From: Fimbriimonadales bacterium
Lineage (GTDB): Bacteria; Armatimonadota; Fimbriimonadia; Fimbriimonadales; GBS-DC
Length of the DNA stretch: 7,275 nt
Assembly: GCA_026416065.1 (NCBI GenBank)
Contig: JAOAFW010000217.1
Coordinates: forward strand, 1-7,275
Direction: 5' to 3'
The notes beneath the pieces are model-generated. The model did no database searches, was not told the DNA's origin, and worked only from the letters and a program-made list of their open reading frames with translations. This document shows positions 5,586 through 7,275 of the stretch, in pieces. Position 1 is the first letter of the stretch. Each line of letters starts with the position of its first letter. The position numbers were made by a program, and so were the translations under genes.

Positions 5586-6218
5586 TCAAAAACCGTCGAC
5601 GGAAGGGTCTTGTAAATGGTCTGTGTAGTTCAGCAGGCTGACGTAGAACCGTTCTGCTGAGCGTTCCATGATGGAGATTCCCGTATTGTCTAACCGGATG
5701 CGTCGATAGGTCTGGATATCGCCGGCGAGCGCTTCGCAGAGCAGAATGCGCAGACTACCGCCGTGCCCGACGATAATCAATTCGCCGGCGGGGTGTGTTT
5801 CCAGTAGTTGGTATCCGAACTGACGTACACGCTCCCAGAACGCGCTCATCGGTTCTGCTTCGGGCGGGGTGCCCATCATTGGGTCATAGAGATAGGTAAA
5901 GTGGTGGTCGGGAAAGCGTTGTTCCACCTCTGCGCTGGTCAAACCTTCCCACAGTCCCCAGTGGCGTTCGCGCAGGGCAGGCTCTGGATGGAGTGGAGCG
6001 TTCAGAGCGCGGGCGATGGTCTCTGCCGTGTGATACGCCCGTTGCAGGTCGCTACTGTAAACAGCGATCGGGTTTTGCACGCGCTCCGCGAGCCAGCGCG
6101 CCACCTGCTGCGCTTGGCGAAAACCGACTTCGTCTAATGGGGTGTCTGAGTGTCCTTGAATACGACCAATCTGGTTCCAGAGCGTCTGCCCATGCCGAAC
6201 AAGGTAGAGTTTCAGCAT
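5586..6218 (-). CDS. Histidine phosphatase family protein (phosphoglycerate mutase-like)
   Basis: This cytoplasmic phosphatase of the histidine phosphatase superfamily has 210 residues from the ATG at 6218, the usual size of the CobC/GpmB-like branch. The LVRHGQT motif supplies the phospho-accepting His9 and Arg8. Other family residues are Arg60 in SSDLQRAYHTAE, Glu84 in the LRER segment followed by GLWEGLT, and the second histidine His152 in IIVGHGG. The branch includes alpha-ribazole phosphatase, phosphoserine phosphatase and broad sugar-phosphate phosphatases; the sequence does not decide between them. The frame stays open upstream to a TTG at 6383, but that extension has no family similarity, so the ATG directly before LKLYLVRHG is chosen. 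There is no Shine-Dalgarno before this ATG, and a -10-like GGTACACT lies eight bases upstream, so a leaderless mRNA is possible. The oxidoreductase gene follows after 90 bases on the same strand. Confidence 0.93.
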   Translation of the reverse strand: MLKLYLVRHGQTLWNQIGRIQGHSDTPLDEVGFRQAQQVARWLAERVQNPIAVYSSDLQRAYHTAETIARALNAPLHPEPALRERHWGLWEGLTSAEVEQRFPDHHFTYLYDPMMGTPPEAEPMSAFWERVRQFGYQLLETHPAGELIIVGHGGSLRILLCEALAGDIQTYRRIRLDNTGISIMERSAERFYVSLLNYTDHLQDPSVDGF

Positions 6219-6371
6219 CGAGATAGAGTGTACCCTGCTGGAAGGGGTTCCCTGCGTCCATCGTGGTCTGTATTGCAAGGGAGTTATGGGGGGACTCATT
6301 TGCAAAGACGCGAGAAATAGCAGGAAACGGGGCAAGGGCGTGGTATATTCCATTTGCTTCAATCCAGATAG

Positions 6372-6379
6372 GGTATAAT
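6372..6379 (+). promoter_or_regulatory. -10 promoter element for the TPR gene
   Basis: GGTATAAT is present 81 bases before the ATG at 6461. The only -35-like hexamer nearby, TTGCTT (6354-6359), is just 14 bases upstream, which is short for a sigma70 promoter. The match is therefore carried by the -10 box and its position. The predicted leader is about 75 bases long. Confidence 0.5.
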
Positions 6380-6421
6380 ACAACGACGGTCATTCCGCCG
6401 CTCGTGCGATAAAGGAGCCAT

Positions 6422-6451
6422 TATCATAGGTGATCGTATCATAGGAGGTAG
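6422..6451 (+). repeat. Tandem 15-bp repeat carrying the TPR gene ribosome binding site
   Basis: Two adjacent 15-base units (6422-6436 and 6437-6451) share TATCATAGG exactly and match at 12 of 15 positions. The second unit contains the Shine-Dalgarno AGGAGGT (6443-6449), 11 bases before the ATG. The first unit has a weaker version, AGGTGAT. It may be a local duplication that created or duplicated the ribosome binding site. Confidence 0.5.
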
Positions 6452-6460
6452 GCACGAGAC

Positions 6461-6811
6461 ATGGGCGACCTGAAACAACTGATAGAGCAAGCATTCGCGC
6501 TCAAAAACGAAGGGCGCTATGAGGAAGCAGAGCAGTTGCTGAAACTGGCGCTGCAACGGAATCCGAACTCGGCAGAGGCACACCATCTGCTTGGTTTGGT
6601 TTACTGTTTCACGGGTCTGTTCGACGAATCGATACAGGAACTGGAGACCTCGGTTCGCCTGAACCCCGAAGCGATTCAGCCCCGTTTAGACCTTGCCCTC
6701 ACTTACTCGATGCTCGGCTACGAACCCGAAGCGAGACGCGAGCTGGAAGAGGTTCTGCGGCGCGACCCCGCCAACGAAATGGCGCAACGCCAGATTGTCT
6801 ACTTCAAGTAA
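6461..6811 (+). CDS. Tetratricopeptide repeat (TPR) protein
   Basis: This 116-residue protein is almost entirely three 34-residue TPR units: residues 4-37, 38-71 and 72-105. Each ends in the usual Asn/Asp-Pro turn (RNPNS, LNPEA and RDPAN), and the conserved small and aromatic positions are visible (for example EGRYEEAEQLLKLAL in unit 1 and LGLVYCFTGLFDESI in unit 2). TPR arrays form helical scaffolds that bind other proteins. There is no signal peptide or membrane segment, so a cytoplasmic location is expected. No catalytic domain is attached, and the partner cannot be deduced. The start ATG is supported by AGGAGGT 11 bases upstream. The gene has its own -10 box and ends at a hairpin five bases after its stop, so it appears monocistronic. 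Lengths of three repeats are common for small stand-alone adaptor proteins. Confidence 0.9.
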   Translation: MGDLKQLIEQAFALKNEGRYEEAEQLLKLALQRNPNSAEAHHLLGLVYCFTGLFDESIQELETSVRLNPEAIQPRLDLALTYSMLGYEPEARRELEEVLRRDPANEMAQRQIVYFK

Positions 6812-6815
6812 CAGG

Positions 6816-6843
6816 AAACGCCCCTGAAGACTCAGGGGCGTTT
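6816..6843. terminator. Bidirectional terminator-like hairpin between convergent genes
   Basis: A perfect 12-bp stem (6816-6827 with 6832-6843) with an AGAC loop has an AAA/TTT base and a GC-rich core. It starts five bases after the TPR stop and lies 28 bases beyond the stop of the converging LuxR-type gene. The T tract is only three bases on each strand, so termination may be partial. The symmetric form suits use from both sides. Confidence 0.75.
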
Positions 6844-6871
6844 GGCGACAGCGTTCAGGTATTTCCCTTGT

Positions 6872-7087
6872 TTACGATACTCCGACGAGTTCGCGCTCCT
6901 CGGCAGGACTTGAGGTATCCAGCGTGTGGTTCAGGGAGCTGCCAAAGAGTTTGTACAACACATTCAACGAGACTTGTTCGACCTGTTCCGTGGTAATCCC
7001 CAACTGCTCGGCAATCGCTTCGGACTCCTGTCCTTGCGCAAACAGATGCAGAATGTTCCGCTCACGCTCTGTCAGTTTGTAATCCAT
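6872..7087 (-). CDS. Small stand-alone LuxR/GerE-type helix-turn-helix protein
   Basis: The protein has 71 residues, and its first 49 align with the LuxR-type (GerE) DNA-binding domain: LTERERNILHLFAQGQ (5-20), the turn region ESEAIAEQLGIT (21-32) and the recognition-helix region TEQVEQVSLNVLYKLFG (33-49). There is no sensor or receiver domain; a 22-residue polar tail follows. The usual basic contact position after the TV/QV pair (normally Lys) is Glu37, and the whole protein has about 12 acidic against 5 basic residues. DNA binding is therefore doubtful, and a protein-binding or antagonist role is possible. The ATG at 7087 has a perfect Shine-Dalgarno AAGGAGGT eight bases upstream (complement of 7096-7103). 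It has its own promoter and converges with the TPR gene. Confidence 0.82.
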   Translation of the reverse strand: MDYKLTERERNILHLFAQGQESEAIAEQLGITTEQVEQVSLNVLYKLFGSSLNHTLDTSSPAEERELVGVS

Positions 7088-7116
7088 CGGCGTAGACCTC
7101 CTTTGGTTCTGAAGAG

Positions 7117-7147
7117 ATTATACCCGCTGGGTCGACGCGCTTGTCAA
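7117..7147 (-). promoter_or_regulatory. Sigma70-type promoter for the LuxR-type gene
   Basis: On the minus strand a perfect -35 TTGACA (7147-7142) and a perfect -10 TATAAT (7122-7117) are separated by 19 bases, slightly longer than optimal. The -10 box is again preceded by GG. The -35 box contains the TGA stop codon of the upstream partial gene (7146-7144), so the two genes are adjacent but separately transcribed. The predicted leader is about 23 bases. Confidence 0.75.
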
Positions 7148-7275
7148 GTCGAATCGCGCGGTTCGCGAAAACTGGCATATCTGCGGGTGCCGTTGCTTGC
7201 GCCGTTGCGAGGCAGTGGGGTCACGACCGTTTCGTAGCCATTGCCCGCGCGTCGGATGTAGCCCCGCGACTCCAG
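7144..7275 (-). CDS. C-terminal 43 codons of an unidentified gene (5' end outside window)
   Basis: Reading the minus strand from the right edge, the frame is open for 43 codons and stops at TGA (7146-7144). The translation begins LESRGYIRRAGNGYE and ends REPRDST. It is basic and polar with no membrane segment. The first part resembles the end of a winged helix-turn-helix (an L-E-x-x-G-Y-I-R-R pattern, as in LexA-like wings) followed by a disordered tail, but the fragment is too short to assign. Support for it being real is the stop-to-promoter arrangement: its stop lies within the -35 box of the next gene on the same strand. The opposite strand also has an open frame over this stretch, which I regard as a shadow. 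Confidence 0.5.
   Translation of the reverse strand: MESRGYIRRAGNGYETVVTPLPRNGASNGTRRYASFREPRDST

Larger units (their letters stand above)
6219..6460. other. Divergent intergenic region between the phosphatase and TPR genes
   Basis: This 242-base spacer holds the start signals of two diverging genes. For the minus strand, GGTACACT (6234-6227) ends eight bases before the phosphatase ATG. For the plus strand, a perfect TATAAT sits at 6374-6379 and a TGGTATATT (extended -10 form) at 6341-6349. A short direct repeat lies at 6422-6451. I see no RNA gene or convincing additional coding frame. Confidence 0.5.

Noticed and set aside
6219..6383. N-terminal extension of the phosphatase to the TTG at 6383
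   Set aside because: The extra 55 residues have no family similarity, no ribosome binding site supports the TTG, and the family motif LVRHG starts six residues after the ATG at 6218.
6430..6444. Four-codon frame (GTG to TAG) after AAAGGAG at 6411-6417
   Set aside because: It is too short and the spacing is too long to support translation; the tandem repeat explains the sequence better.
6926..7237. Plus-strand 103-codon frame across the LuxR-type gene
   Set aside because: It overlaps a recognised helix-turn-helix gene and its promoter on the other strand and has no family features.
1..7275. Mobile element, CRISPR array, phage or defence system
   Set aside because: There is no transposase, integrase, regular repeat-spacer array, toxin-antitoxin pair or nuclease/reverse transcriptase motif in any convincing frame.

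Overview
The window is about 7.3 kb of GC-rich, tightly packed bacterial chromosome. It suggests a diderm bacterium of the Armatimonadota (Armatimonadetes) type, probably thermophilic. The basis is two prepilin-like proteins, one with the H-X9-DG processing motif common in Armatimonadota and Planctomycetes, a small outer-membrane beta-barrel protein with a Sec signal peptide, and a xylose isomerase of the short Thermus/actinobacterial class. The lineage is inferred from gene content and not proven. No rRNA, tRNA, CRISPR array, insertion sequence or phage gene is visible.

Layout, left to right. Positions 1-402 hold the 3' end of an H-X9-DG prepilin-like gene. Next is a secreted beta-barrel gene (505-1029) with its own promoter, a long 5'-leader hairpin and an intrinsic terminator. 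A second prepilin-like gene (1191-1802) follows, then xylA (1915-3078). The xylA ribosome binding site lies inside a predicted hairpin and overlaps the stop codon of a 20-codon upstream reading frame. xylA converges on a minus-strand group read in the order histidine phosphatase (6218-5586), Gfo/Idh/MocA oxidoreductase (5495-4422) and MFS transporter (4392-3109). Divergent from the phosphatase is a three-repeat TPR protein (6461-6811). It ends at a hairpin shared with a convergent 71-residue LuxR/GerE-type helix-turn-helix protein (7087-6872). The right edge holds the last 43 codons of another minus-strand gene.

How the genes may work together. XylA, the MFS permease and the NAD(P)-dependent oxidoreductase fit a small sugar uptake and conversion neighbourhood. 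There is no xylulokinase, glycosidase or sugar-specific regulator in view, so a pathway cannot be drawn. The pilin-like and barrel genes are cell-surface functions and look independent of the sugar genes.

The main additional signals are regulatory. A GGTATAAT -10 box recurs upstream of three genes, with variants at two more. There are structured leaders at the barrel gene and xylA, and an inverted repeat around the transporter start. No clearly new multi-gene system is visible. The most checkable oddities are the xylA leader and the strongly acidic LuxR-type protein.
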